Below are positions 56,062-64,000 of a stretch of 64,000 bases of DNA, in pieces. Where the stretch lies: the NCBI RefSeq assembly GCF_041199985.1, contig NZ_CP165647.1, forward strand, positions 620,001-684,000. The letters run 5' to 3'. The notes under the pieces were generated by a model, which was not told the DNA's origin, did no database searches, and worked only from the letters and a program-made list of their open reading frames with translations. A program made the position numbers and the translations under genes. Every line of letters starts with the position of its first letter. Positions within the stretch are counted from its first letter, which is position 1. The stretch comes from Leptotrichia sp. HSP-536. GTDB taxonomy: Bacteria; Fusobacteriota; Fusobacteriia; Fusobacteriales; Leptotrichiaceae.

Positions 56062-57042
56062 ATGAATATTGATATTATAAAGGAAGCTAAAAGTGTATTT
56101 GATATTGAAATTGCAGAATTGGAAAAATTAAAGAACAGAATTGGAGATAGTTTTCAAAAATTAGTTAATACAATTATGGAACTTAAAAATAATAATAAAG
56201 TTGTTGTAACAGGAATAGGAAAGTCTGGGATAATTGGAGAAAAAATTGCCGCTACTCTTGCTTCAACAGGTACAACTTCGGTATTTTTAAATGCAGCAGA
56301 AGCATTGCACGGTGATTTAGGAATAATAAGCGATGGAGATATAGTGATTGCCATTTCAAATAGCGGAAATTCTGATGAAATTCTAAGTATTTTGTCACCA
56401 ATAAGAAAAATCGGCGGAAAAATCATTGCCTTTACTGGAAATACTAATTCCACATTGGCAAAATATGCCGATATAACGATTAATGTCGGAGTAGAAAAAG
56501 AAGCATGTCCATTAGGACAGGCTCCAACGAGTTCAACTACAGCTAGTCTTGTAACTGGAGATGCTTTGGCTGTATGTCTGATGAAATTAAAGAATTTCTC
56601 AAAAAGCGATTTTGCTAAATATCATCCTGGTGGAAGTCTTGGGAAACGGCTATTATTACATGTTTCAGACCTTATGCACATTGGAGAGGAACTGCCTGTA
56701 GTAAGAAAAGATGAGAAAATTGAAAATGTGTTAATGACACTTACTAAGAAAAAACTGGGAGCTGTATGTATTTCTGATACAGGTTTTGGAAATGGAAAGT
56801 TGCTTGGAATTATAACCGAAGGGGATATTCGGCGTGCATTGGAGCATAAGGAGAAATTTTTTGACTATAAAGCTTCAGATATAATGATTTCAACACCAGT
56901 AACGATTGATAGGGATGCTATGGCACTTGATGCGCTTCATTTGATGGAAAATAGAAAAAGCCAGATTAGTGTTCTGCCAGTTGTAGAAAATGGGAATGTT
57001 GTAGGGCTTATAAGAGTTCACGATTTAATAGGATTAAGATAA
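56062..57042 (+). CDS. kdsD: Arabinose-5-phosphate isomerase
   Basis: A 326-residue SIS-domain isomerase that converts ribulose-5-phosphate to arabinose-5-phosphate for Kdo. The SIS domain (about 35-175) has VVTGIGKSGIIGEKIAATLASTGT, LHGDLGII and ISNSGNSDEIL, with PTSSTTASLVTGDALAV after it. Two CBS domains follow (about 205-260 and 272-326; IITEGDIRRALE, VGLIRVHDLIGLR). Order and length are those of KdsD/KpsF. It supplies KdsA encoded at 53892. An AAGGAG site precedes the ATG. Confidence 0.95.
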   Translation: MNIDIIKEAKSVFDIEIAELEKLKNRIGDSFQKLVNTIMELKNNNKVVVTGIGKSGIIGEKIAATLASTGTTSVFLNAAEALHGDLGIISDGDIVIAISNSGNSDEILSILSPIRKIGGKIIAFTGNTNSTLAKYADITINVGVEKEACPLGQAPTSSTTASLVTGDALAVCLMKLKNFSKSDFAKYHPGGSLGKRLLLHVSDLMHIGEELPVVRKDEKIENVLMTLTKKKLGAVCISDTGFGNGKLLGIITEGDIRRALEHKEKFFDYKASDIMISTPVTIDRDAMALDALHLMENRKSQISVLPVVENGNVVGLIRVHDLIGLR

Positions 57043-57061
57043 GAAGGGGAATTATATTTGA

Positions 57062-58519
57062 ATGAATAATAAAAATTTACTGAAGGGAACTATGGTTTAT
57101 TCCTTAATGAATTTAGTCACAAAAATGGGATCATTTATATTTTTGCCCATAATTACTAGACTGCTGACACAGGAAGAATTTGGAATTGTTGGAACTCTGG
57201 CTCCGATCACTTCATTGTTTACAGTAATTTTAGGCTTGGGACTGTATAACGCTCAGATGAAAAAATATGTTGACTTGAAGGAAAATGAAGATGAATTTGG
57301 AAGCTACATGTTTTCTTCAACTTTAATAATAGTAGTTTTTAATGTATTGACATATATTTTTTTATTTACTCCGCCAGCCCAGAAACTATTTTCATACATT
57401 GTTGATTTGAGCAAGGTGAGCTACTATCCGCTAATAATCGTCAGTATTTTGATTGCCACATCAAACGCCTTTAACAATCTTGCAGTAACTTTATTTAGAA
57501 TGAAAAGAATGTACATAAAAGTGGCGATAGGAAGTGTAGTAAGTCTTTTTACCACATATATTCTGGCAATTTACTTTATACAGTATCTAAAATGGGGAGT
57601 TTTTGGAAATCAATTTGCAAATCTGATAGCGTTACTTATAGTATTTTTATTTTATTTCAAGGATTATTTTGGAAAATTTAGGTTTAAGCTGAATTTTGAT
57701 TATGTGAAGTATTCGTTACGAAATGGATTGCCACTGATTTTTATTGAGCTTACGGATCAAGTGGTAAATTTAAGTGACAGGCTTGTTTTGGCAAAATTTG
57801 TTTCACTTGCTGTAGTTGGAGGATATACGCTTGCATTTACTGGTGGAAGGGTTTTATCGGTTATTACGGGTTCTTTTGTAAATAGCTGGACACCGGAGTT
57901 TTATGAGGCGATGAAAGAAGATAGGACAAATCCAAAAATAACAAGAAGTGTAGAAAACTTTATTGCGATTATTTCCTTTGCGTGCGTAATTGCACAGTTG
58001 TTTGCTCCAGAAGGTATAAAGCTGATATTTCCAAAAAGTTATCATCAGGCAATAAACTATATGGCATTAATTCTTGCAGGAATTGTGGTTCAAGCATTGT
58101 TTTGTCTAGATTATTTCTTTCACTTCCACGAAGACAGTATATACATTTTCTATTTTACAATGTTTGCAATGATATTCAACTTAGTTGGAAACATAATTTT
58201 TATACCAAAATTTCCAGAAATTGGACCAATTATAGCAGCATGGACAACGTTGCTGGCATTTTTATTCAGAGCAATAATGGAAATGGCTATAATAAAGAAA
58301 AAGTACAAAATTTCCTTTAATTACAAAAAATTATTTTTATATATGATAGTAATTGTAAATCCTATAATATTTTATTTATCGAATGATGAAATTTCGTGGA
58401 CAAAATTTGGATTTAAAATAGTTTATCTCGCAGTAGTTACAAAGTTGCTTGTCAATAGGGAAGTTTATGCTAAAATTGCAAATCTTGTGAATGGAATAAA
58501 AAGAAAAATTTTAAAATAA
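57062..58519 (+). CDS. Polysaccharide (lipid-linked oligosaccharide) flippase
   Basis: A 485-residue inner-membrane protein with about 14 transmembrane helices and the Wzx/MurJ-like start GTMVYSLMNLVTKMGSFIFLPIITRLLTQEEFGIVG. It belongs to the polysaccharide-biosynthesis (MOP) superfamily and would flip undecaprenyl-linked glycan units across the inner membrane. Charged residues inside helix ends (for example RNGLPLIFIELTDQVVNLSDRLVLAKF) are typical. It lies between kdsD and a glycosyltransferase, consistent with O-antigen-like or capsule assembly. The exact glycan is unknown. A GAAGGGGA site precedes the ATG. Confidence 0.88.
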   Translation: MNNKNLLKGTMVYSLMNLVTKMGSFIFLPIITRLLTQEEFGIVGTLAPITSLFTVILGLGLYNAQMKKYVDLKENEDEFGSYMFSSTLIIVVFNVLTYIFLFTPPAQKLFSYIVDLSKVSYYPLIIVSILIATSNAFNNLAVTLFRMKRMYIKVAIGSVVSLFTTYILAIYFIQYLKWGVFGNQFANLIALLIVFLFYFKDYFGKFRFKLNFDYVKYSLRNGLPLIFIELTDQVVNLSDRLVLAKFVSLAVVGGYTLAFTGGRVLSVITGSFVNSWTPEFYEAMKEDRTNPKITRSVENFIAIISFACVIAQLFAPEGIKLIFPKSYHQAINYMALILAGIVVQALFCLDYFFHFHEDSIYIFYFTMFAMIFNLVGNIIFIPKFPEIGPIIAAWTTLLAFLFRAIMEMAIIKKKYKISFNYKKLFLYMIVIVNPIIFYLSNDEISWTKFGFKIVYLAVVTKLLVNREVYAKIANLVNGIKRKILK

Positions 58520-58552
58520 TTGTTAAAATTTAGAAAAAATGAAAGGAGGAAA

Positions 58553-59431
58553 ATGAAATTTACGGTTTTTACACCTACTTTTAACCGAAAGGAACTACTT
58601 GAAAAATTGTACAAATCGCTACAAAAACAGACTTATACCGACTTTGAGTGGCTTATTGTAGATGATGGCTCAATCGATGGGACTGGAGAAAAAGTAAAAG
58701 AATTTCTTGAGGAAAGTAAACTTGATATAAAATATTTTTATAAGGAAAATGGTGGTAAACAAAGGGCTTATAATTTTGCAACAGAAAAAGCAAATGGAGA
58801 GCTTTTTATCTGTCTTGATTCAGATGATGAATATGTGGAAAATGGGTTTGAAACAATTTTAAAATATTGGAAAAAGTATGAGAAAAATCGAAATATTGCT
58901 GGAATGGGCTATCTATCGACTTATCCAGATGGAAAAGTTATAGGCTCTATTTTTCCAGAAAAGGAAATGGTTTCAACACAGTTTGATATTTACAATAAAT
59001 ACGGCGTTAAAGGCGACAAGGGCCTTATGTTTCGAACTCAAATTATAAAAAAATATAAATTTCCAGTTTTTGATGATGAAAAATTTATTACTGAAGCTGT
59101 TGTGTATAATAGAATTTGTGAAAAATACAAAATGGTTTATGTGAATGAAAAAATTGAGATAAAGGAATATCAGGAAGATGGCTTGACTGCAAAATATAAT
59201 AATTTATTGCTGCGAAATCCGAAAGGACAGGCACTTTATCACAACGAAATTAATTTTCAGAATTTGACTTTCAAACAGAAAATCTTGAATAATGCTGTTT
59301 ATTACAAGTTTTGCAGAGTAGCGGGATATAAATTGGGGAAAATATTTAAAGAAAGTAAAAATAAATTGTTTTTACTTATGGGAGTAGTAATTGGGGAATA
59401 CATGTGGATGAAAGGCGGAAAAGAAAAATGA
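58553..59431 (+). CDS. Glycosyltransferase family 2
   Basis: A 292-residue enzyme starting MKFTVFTPTFNRKELLEKL at the ATG 58553, with AAAGGAGG just upstream; an in-frame TTG at 58520 lies before that site. The GT-A fold signatures are TPTFNR, WLIVDDGSIDGT (first Asp pair), GGKQRAYNFATEKANGELFICLDSDDEY (the DxD motif, about 90-92) and a C-terminal region with FKQKILNNAVYYKFCR. It would add a sugar to a surface glycan precursor. Donor and acceptor are unknown; GDP-mannose from ManC is possible. Confidence 0.9.
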   Translation: MKFTVFTPTFNRKELLEKLYKSLQKQTYTDFEWLIVDDGSIDGTGEKVKEFLEESKLDIKYFYKENGGKQRAYNFATEKANGELFICLDSDDEYVENGFETILKYWKKYEKNRNIAGMGYLSTYPDGKVIGSIFPEKEMVSTQFDIYNKYGVKGDKGLMFRTQIIKKYKFPVFDDEKFITEAVVYNRICEKYKMVYVNEKIEIKEYQEDGLTAKYNNLLLRNPKGQALYHNEINFQNLTFKQKILNNAVYYKFCRVAGYKLGKIFKESKNKLFLLMGVVIGEYMWMKGGKEK

Positions 59432-59961
59432 GAAAAATTTTATTCATTTTAGTATTGCTTGTAGCAAGTGCTATCGGATACAGTAATAATAATACCACTA
59501 ATTATGATGAGGAAAGAGGTTATGTACATGTTAAGGCATCAGATTTGGTAGGTACAGAATTTAATAATGATGTTAGAGATGAAGAGGATAACCAGATTAC
59601 ATATGTGTCATTTTCTAAACCATCAGGAATAGAAGTTTTTGTAAGTTCTACTCAAAATGCATCTCAATTCTTAAATGATAAAAAGCTTAAGAAAAGTACA
59701 AGAAAAATGATAAAAATTTCAGATTATGCTGGATTATTTGAAGGAGAAATTAGAGGAAATACGTTAATAATTGGAAATTTCCAATTTAAAATTGATAATT
59801 TGGGAAATAATAGGTATAAAATTGTTTCTCTTTCTAAGGGAAATTCAGAATACATTACTTTAAATAATCCGATGGAAACTGAATGTCTTCCAGCAACAGT
59901 AGATGAAGGAAGTACACTAAGAATTGAACCAGTATGCTATGATGATGAAATGGACGATTAA
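59428..59961 (+). CDS. Small secreted protein of unknown function
   Basis: A 177-residue protein with a signal peptide (MRKILFILVLLVASAIGYS, cut near residue 19). The ATG overlaps the stop of the glycosyltransferase gene as ATGA, so translation is coupled; an alternative ATG is 24 nt upstream. The mature part is acidic, with a central lysine-rich stretch and strands such as NTLIIGNFQFKIDNLGNNRYKIVSL. Two Cys (ETECLPATV and EPVCYDDE) lie close to the C-terminus and could pair. No family recognised. Its position suggests a role with the glycan genes, unproved. Confidence 0.7.
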   Translation: MRKILFILVLLVASAIGYSNNNTTNYDEERGYVHVKASDLVGTEFNNDVRDEEDNQITYVSFSKPSGIEVFVSSTQNASQFLNDKKLKKSTRKMIKISDYAGLFEGEIRGNTLIIGNFQFKIDNLGNNRYKIVSLSKGNSEYITLNNPMETECLPATVDEGSTLRIEPVCYDDEMDD

Positions 59962-59983
59962 ATAAATTAAAAAGAGAGAAAAA

Positions 59984-61075
59984 ATGAACAAAAAATTAGA
60001 TGATAAAAAGGTAGTAGTTGGCATGAGTGGCGGCATAGACAGTTCTGTCGCTGCTCTTTTATTGAAACAGCAAGGATACGAGGTTATCGGAGTCACTTTG
60101 AAGCATTTACCTGACGAACTTTCAGAAAATCCTGGAAAAACATGCTGTTCTCTGGACGATATAAATGATGCGAGGTACACTTGCTATACTTTGGGAATTC
60201 CACATTATGTGCTAAATGTCGTGGAAGAATTTAAAAAAGATGTAATGGAATATTTTATAAAAATGTACAATGCAGGAAAAACTCCTTCGCCTTGTGTAAT
60301 TTGCGATGAAAAAGTAAAGATAAAAAAACTTGTAGAATTTGCTGATAAAATGGGAATAAAATACATTTCAACAGGACATTACTCAAAAGTTAGCGAGAAT
60401 AACATGCTTTTATGGGACAAAAACAACAGAAAAGATCAGACCTATATGCTTTATCGGCTGGATAAGGAAATTGTGAAAAGATTTTTATTTCCGCTTTCAG
60501 AATACGTAAAATCAGAAGTCCGTGAAATTGCCAGACAAAATGGTATTCACACACATAACAAGCCAGATAGCCAAGGAATCTGCTTTGCTCCCAACGGATA
60601 TATTCCGTTTTTGAAAAAAGTGCTTGGAAATAATGTGAAAAAAGGTAATTTTGTTGATAAAAATGGTAAAATTATTGGAGAACACATAGGTTATCAGTTT
60701 TACACGATTGGGCAGCGGCGTGGACTGGGGCTTAATTTAGGAAAGCCGTTTTTTGTACTGGAACTTCGCCCTGAAACAAATGAAGTGGTCGTGGGGGATT
60801 TTGAGGAATTGCTGATAAAGGAAATAGAAGTGATAAATTGTAAATTTCATTATAATTTAGAAGAAATAATTGGAAAAAAATTAATTACACGTCCAAGATT
60901 TTCTTCAAAAGGACTGGCTGGGGAATTGAAACTTTTGAAAAGTAAAGAAAGTAATGAAAATAGGATAATTTTTGAATTTGACGAAAAAACTCATGAAAAT
61001 TCAGAAGGGCAGCATATTGTATTTTATTTGAATGGTGAAATTGTTGGAGGGGGGGAAATAAAAAATATAAAGTGA
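59984..61075 (+). CDS. mnmA: tRNA-specific 2-thiouridylase
   Basis: A 363-residue enzyme that thiolates U34 of tRNA-Lys, -Glu and -Gln. The PP-loop GMSGGIDSSVAALLL (13-27) binds ATP; Cys104 in TPSPCVICDEKVK and the later Cys in DSQGICFAP are the catalytic pair, and HYSKVSENN and YTIGQRRGLGLNLGKPFFV are family sequences. The length is normal. It lies 22 nt after the small secreted-protein gene with an AGAGAG site, so it is probably on the same transcript though functionally unrelated. Confidence 0.95.
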   Translation: MNKKLDDKKVVVGMSGGIDSSVAALLLKQQGYEVIGVTLKHLPDELSENPGKTCCSLDDINDARYTCYTLGIPHYVLNVVEEFKKDVMEYFIKMYNAGKTPSPCVICDEKVKIKKLVEFADKMGIKYISTGHYSKVSENNMLLWDKNNRKDQTYMLYRLDKEIVKRFLFPLSEYVKSEVREIARQNGIHTHNKPDSQGICFAPNGYIPFLKKVLGNNVKKGNFVDKNGKIIGEHIGYQFYTIGQRRGLGLNLGKPFFVLELRPETNEVVVGDFEELLIKEIEVINCKFHYNLEEIIGKKLITRPRFSSKGLAGELKLLKSKESNENRIIFEFDEKTHENSEGQHIVFYLNGEIVGGGEIKNIK

Positions 61076-61081
61076 GAAATA

Positions 61082-61121
61082 GAAAAGAACCTATTTTATT
61101 AGATTAAGTCCTTTTCATATT
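61082..61121. terminator. Bidirectional terminator between mnmA and the HTH transposase-like gene
   Basis: GAAAAGAACCT pairs with AAGTCCTTTTC (11 bp with G-U), followed by ATATTTTTT on plus; an AT-rich tract lies on the other side. It separates two converging genes. Confidence 0.65.
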
Positions 61122-61123
61122 TT

Positions 61124-61678
61124 TTAAACTTGTTTTTCACGCCTTTTTCCACGATTGTCTACTAGCGCTTCTGCTCCGCCAGCTTCGTATTTCTTTACCC
61201 AGGAATAAATTTGCTGGTAAGAAATATCAAATTTTTGGGTAGTTAAATTATAATCATAATCATGTTTTTGACAAAAAGTCACAGCTTCAATTTTTGATTC
61301 GACAGTTTTTCTTATATGTTTTTTAAATATTTTGTAATTTCCGTTCTCATCTACACTTTTTTTATAGTCCCTAATCCAGTAATTTAACACACTTACAGAA
61401 GTTATACCGTATTTTTTACAAATTTCAAAAAGGGAACCTTCATTGTTTAAATAACTTTTTACTGCTTTTATTCTAGTTTCACGAGTATAATGTTTATTTT
61501 TTTCATCAACCATTATACTTTTTTCTCCAAGTTCAAGATATTTTTTTTTCCAAGTCATTAATGAAGATTTTGCAACATCGTATTCTTTTGATAAATTTTG
61601 TATAGTTTCTTTACCTTTTAGTATTTTCTTTACAAGTTCTATTCTTAACTCATTAGATATTTTTGATTTTCTGCCCAT
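61124..61678 (-). CDS. Helix-turn-helix transposase-like protein (OrfA type), solitary
   Basis: A 184-residue protein with two to three HTH segments of the IS3/IS150 OrfA kind: NELRIELVKKILKGKETIQNLSKEYDVAKSSLMTWKKKY, TRIKAVKSYLNNEGSLFEICKKYGITSVSVLNYWIRDY and YNLTTQKFDISYQQIYSWVKKYEAGGAEALVDNRGKR. Such repeated HTHs bind the ends of an insertion sequence, with a separate DDE OrfB downstream. Here, 45 bp of terminator-bearing DNA follows and then mnmA, so no OrfB exists. It is either a remnant or a protein kept for another use. No inverted repeats were found around it. The reading frame is intact. Confidence 0.75.
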   Translation of the reverse strand: MGRKSKISNELRIELVKKILKGKETIQNLSKEYDVAKSSLMTWKKKYLELGEKSIMVDEKNKHYTRETRIKAVKSYLNNEGSLFEICKKYGITSVSVLNYWIRDYKKSVDENGNYKIFKKHIRKTVESKIEAVTFCQKHDYDYNLTTQKFDISYQQIYSWVKKYEAGGAEALVDNRGKRREKQV

Positions 61679-61724
61679 TAAATTTCCCTTTCTTTAAAAA
61701 AATGTATTTTATATTGCTTATTTC

Positions 61725-62408
61725 TTAAACTAAATAGTAGACTGCTAGAAAGTGCGAAACACTTCCCAAAATAACAAAAATATGCCAAATCATATGATTA
61801 AATTTACATATTTTCCAAGAGTAAAAAATTGTTCCAAGCGAATACAAAACTCCACCTGCGATTAAATAAACCAATGAAACACGATTTATGTTATTTATTA
61901 AGTCACCCCACGCAAATACAATCATCCATCCCATTATTAGATAAAGCAATGTTGATAATAATTTAAATTTTCCTGTAAAAAATGCTTTAAATGCAATTCC
62001 TAAAAAACATACCGTCCATTGAATTATTAAAACAATTTTATTTGTTGGCGGATTGACAACAAGATATAAAAAAGGAGTGTATGAAGCGGCAATTAAAATA
62101 TAAATTGCAGAATGATCGAAAATCTCAAAAATCATTTTAGCTGTTCCAGGCTTTAATCCGTGATAGATTGAAGACATTGTATAAAGAACAATAAGTCCGC
62201 TTCCAAATGCCATAAATGATATAATTGTTCCAACATCACGTGTCCAGCTTGCACGGATAATTAAAATAATGAAAGCAATAATGGCAAGTCCAGCACCTAC
62301 AGTATGACTAACAAAATTTGCAATTTCTTCTCCGCGTGAAAAATCTTCGGCTTGTTTATGTATTTTAGCTAATAATTGTTTGTTTTTATTTTTTGTTTTT
62401 TTACTCAT
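61725..62408 (-). CDS. Hemolysin III family membrane protein (PAQR/TrhA type)
   Basis: A 227-residue protein with seven transmembrane helices. FVSHTVGAGLAIIAFIILI (first conserved His), SSIYHGLKPGTAKMIFEIFDHSAIYILIAASYTPFLY with SxxYH, DHS, and the last helix WHIFVILGSVSHFLAVYYLV with HxxVxxxxxxHF-like His residues match the PAQR/YqfA-hemolysin III family. In other bacteria the family affects membrane fluidity or fatty-acid balance. Despite the name, haemolysis is not implied. It is monocistronic as far as the sequence shows. Confidence 0.9.
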   Translation of the reverse strand: MSKKTKNKNKQLLAKIHKQAEDFSRGEEIANFVSHTVGAGLAIIAFIILIIRASWTRDVGTIISFMAFGSGLIVLYTMSSIYHGLKPGTAKMIFEIFDHSAIYILIAASYTPFLYLVVNPPTNKIVLIIQWTVCFLGIAFKAFFTGKFKLLSTLLYLIMGWMIVFAWGDLINNINRVSLVYLIAGGVLYSLGTIFYSWKICKFNHMIWHIFVILGSVSHFLAVYYLV

Positions 62409-62859
62409 AATTTTCCTTTCAAATATACTTAAATTCTTTCAAAATCAATACAAAATTTAAATAACATAGTAGTGATTCCTAAACTCAGTTTACTATACAG
62501 AAATACTTTTTACAAAAATCTAATATTTCTAAATATTTTTATAAATTTATTTAAACATAAATATTAAACTAATTTTAAAACACTAAATCTGTTATAATGA
62601 TAGCATATTAAAATTTAATAATATGTTTTATTTTTCTTATAAATTTATTTCATTTAACTATCTATCACAATAATTCATTTTTTAGATTAAAAAAATTTTA
62701 ATTATTTTCTAAAAATATCACCTGTTATAATACTCTAGAATATTATAACAATTATTTTAATTATATTCAACTCTAAATTCAAGTATAGTTTATTATTAAA
62801 AATAAAATATATAAACTTTTGCTTTATTTATAAGGATTTAAGATAGAGTGAATAAAAGT
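62409..62859. other. Intergenic stretch between the hemolysin III gene and exbB
   Basis: About 450 bp of very AT-rich DNA without a gene. It includes an extended -10-like TGTTATAAT at 62590-62598 on plus and the near-perfect palindrome at 62724-62749 (listed separately), then the exbB promoter. Confidence 0.5.
62724..62749. promoter_or_regulatory. Near-perfect 26-bp palindrome upstream of exbB
   Basis: Arms GTTATAATA and TATTATAAC are exact complements; the centre CTCTAGAA adds TCTAGA, so only one pair mismatches over 26 bp. The arms hold TTATAAT/ATTATAA, which recalls Fur/PerR-family half-sites but with wider spacing. A -10-like TATAAT overlaps the left arm. Possible operator for exbB or the divergent gene. 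Confidence 0.5.
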
Positions 62860-62888
62860 TTGACATAGAAATATTTTTATAGTAAAAT
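62860..62888 (+). promoter_or_regulatory. Promoter of exbB-exbD
   Basis: TTGACA (62860-62865), 17-nt spacer, TAAAAT (62883-62888), 37 bp upstream of the exbB start. Confidence 0.65.
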
Positions 62889-62925
62889 ATTTTTATTACA
62901 TAAAATATAAGAAAGAGGGCAAAAA

Positions 62926-63552
62926 ATGTTTAAATATCTTATCAATGGCGGAATATTTATGTGGGTAATTTTATTTGCTTCAATATGCGGACTTGCCATT
63001 ATTCTTGAAAAAACCTATACATTTCTTACAAAGGAAAAAAAATTGACGGAAAATGAAAAAAATAAACTTTATAAATCACTTAGGACGGGAAACAGAGAAG
63101 AAATTTTAAGACTTTGCAAAGATAAAACTGATTCGGTTTCCAAAAGTGTGACAAAAATTGTTTCCAATATGGATATTAACTTTTCTGAACTTGATAATTC
63201 TCATAGACAAGTTATTGAAGGTATTATAAGCGAAAGTATTTTAGAACAGACTACAGAGCTTGAAAAAGGTATGAGCCTATTAGGAACTGTTGTAAATGCA
63301 GCACCGCAATTGGGACTGCTGGGAACTGTTACAGGTATGATTACAGCATTTTCAGCACTTACTCGAAATGGCGAAAGTACTGCAAGAATTGTTGCTAGTG
63401 GAATTTCAGAAGCACTTTACACAACTGCATTTGGATTAATTGTAGCGATACCAGCATTAGTTTTTTATAATTATTTTAATAGGCAGATTGATATAATTGT
63501 GGCTGAAATGGAAAGGGCAGCTTTACAGTTTTTGAGCAGAGTAAAAGATTAA
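62926..63552 (+). CDS. exbB: MotA/TolQ/ExbB proton channel family protein
   Basis: A 208-residue inner-membrane protein with three transmembrane helices (about 10-30, 118-140, 160-182). The family core is clear: GMSLLGTVVNAAPQLGLLGTVTGMITAFSAL and GISEALYTTAFGLIVAIPALVFYNYF. With ExbD it forms the proton-driven motor that energises TonB, or TolA if TolQ-like. ExbB is preferred over TolQ because a TonB-dependent receptor is in the region and no tol gene is visible, but that is inference. An AGAGGG site precedes the ATG; exbD follows after 43 nt. Confidence 0.9.
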   Translation: MFKYLINGGIFMWVILFASICGLAIILEKTYTFLTKEKKLTENEKNKLYKSLRTGNREEILRLCKDKTDSVSKSVTKIVSNMDINFSELDNSHRQVIEGIISESILEQTTELEKGMSLLGTVVNAAPQLGLLGTVTGMITAFSALTRNGESTARIVASGISEALYTTAFGLIVAIPALVFYNYFNRQIDIIVAEMERAALQFLSRVKD

Positions 63553-63595
63553 TTCTAAAATGTAAATTAATTTTATAAAAATTTAGGAGAAAAGT

Positions 63596-64000
63596 ATGAA
63601 ATTTTCTAAAAGACGAAGAAGGCAAAATGTGGATATTTCAATGTTAAATTTAATTGATGTGATTTTTATGTTACTAATATTTTTTATGATAGCAACCACA
63701 TTTAATAATTATTCACAATTTCAATTATCAGTTCCTAAGACGTCTACAAAGCTGGAACAGAAGGAAAATACTAAAATTGAAGTAATTTTTAATAAAGATA
63801 AAAAATATTTTTTGAAGATAAATGATAATATTCAGGAGGTTTCAAAGGAAAATATTTCTTCTGAGTTTTCAAAATTACCAAAAGAAGTATTAAAAAATAT
63901 AACTTTGACAGCGGATGAGCATTTGGAATATAAGGATATTGTAGATACGATGAGCATTTTAAAAAATATGAATATTGAAAATATAAGTTTAAATATTCAA
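63596..64000 (+). CDS. exbD: ExbD/TolR family protein, 5' part
   Basis: The frame opens with MKFSKRRRRQNVDISMLNLIDVIFMLLIFFMIATTF and runs 135 codons to the window edge. The basic N-terminus, the single transmembrane helix with the proton-carrying Asp in NLIDVIFMLLIFF (residue about 21), and the following beta-rich periplasmic part (LTADEHLEYKDIVDTMSILKN) define ExbD/TolR. A GGAG site lies 7 nt before the ATG. The C-terminus is cut off by the window edge. Partner of the exbB product. Confidence 0.9.
   Translation, partial: MKFSKRRRRQNVDISMLNLIDVIFMLLIFFMIATTFNNYSQFQLSVPKTSTKLEQKENTKIEVIFNKDKKYFLKINDNIQEVSKENISSEFSKLPKEVLKNITLTADEHLEYKDIVDTMSILKNMNIENISLNIQ

Overview
The window looks like chromosomal DNA of an AT-rich diderm anaerobe, most probably Leptotrichia (Fusobacteriota). 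The support is the low GC content, a giant autotransporter with a Leptotrichia-style N-terminus, a full set of outer-membrane genes (TonB-dependent receptor, ExbB/ExbD, KdsA/KdsD, Lgt) and type III glutamine synthetase. The genus call is inference from family recognition; no search was run.

Layout. 1-7226 (minus): 5' part of a giant autotransporter with a leader of roughly 790 nt. 8079-9166: a decayed DDE insertion sequence between 24-bp direct repeats. 9442-11399 (minus): secreted protein, ACP phosphodiesterase-like protein, nitroreductase. 11583-15164 (plus): TonB-dependent receptor and a Sel1/TPR-like protein. 15266-18253 (minus): fruK-fruA. 18414-20029 (minus): SPFH protein, NfeD protein and two previously uncalled micro-lipoproteins. 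20167-23252 (minus): valS (two frameshifts) and a SemiSWEET. 23377-26913 (plus): tRNA-Cys, hemL, cobT (two frameshifts), a small outer-membrane barrel. 27245-30465 (plus): three membrane-anchored SH3b proteins interleaved with two paralogous secreted proteins. 30624-33824 (plus): glnN and an AEC transporter. 34090-35508 (plus): secreted protein plus a WD40-like protein. 35828-41019 (plus): polyamine locus speD, speA, GH108 muramidase, speE, speB, with a candidate structured RNA between speD and speA. 41125-42822: AAA/PD-(D/E)XK protein. 43027-50296 (plus): DUF2339, DUF3999-like, LemA and two DUF2207-type membrane proteins in one tight run. 50368-51351: holA, followed by an internally deleted IS200/IS605 relic. 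51813-54728 (minus): lgt, class V aminotransferase, kdsA. 54916-61075 (plus): manC, kdsD, flippase, glycosyltransferase, secreted protein, mnmA. 61124-62408 (minus): solitary transposase-like HTH protein and a hemolysin III family protein. 62926-64000 (plus): exbB and the start of exbD.

How it fits together. speA and speB would convert arginine via agmatine to putrescine, and speD and speE would make spermidine. kdsA, kdsD, manC, the flippase and the GT2 enzyme point to surface glycan or LPS assembly. ExbB/ExbD probably energise receptors such as the one at 11583. FruA and FruK take up and phosphorylate fructose.

Data quality. valS and cobT each carry two single-base deletions, at least three of the four in A-runs, and the transposase carries one or two frame breaks. 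This pattern looks more like residual sequencing or assembly error than gene decay, at least for the essential valS.
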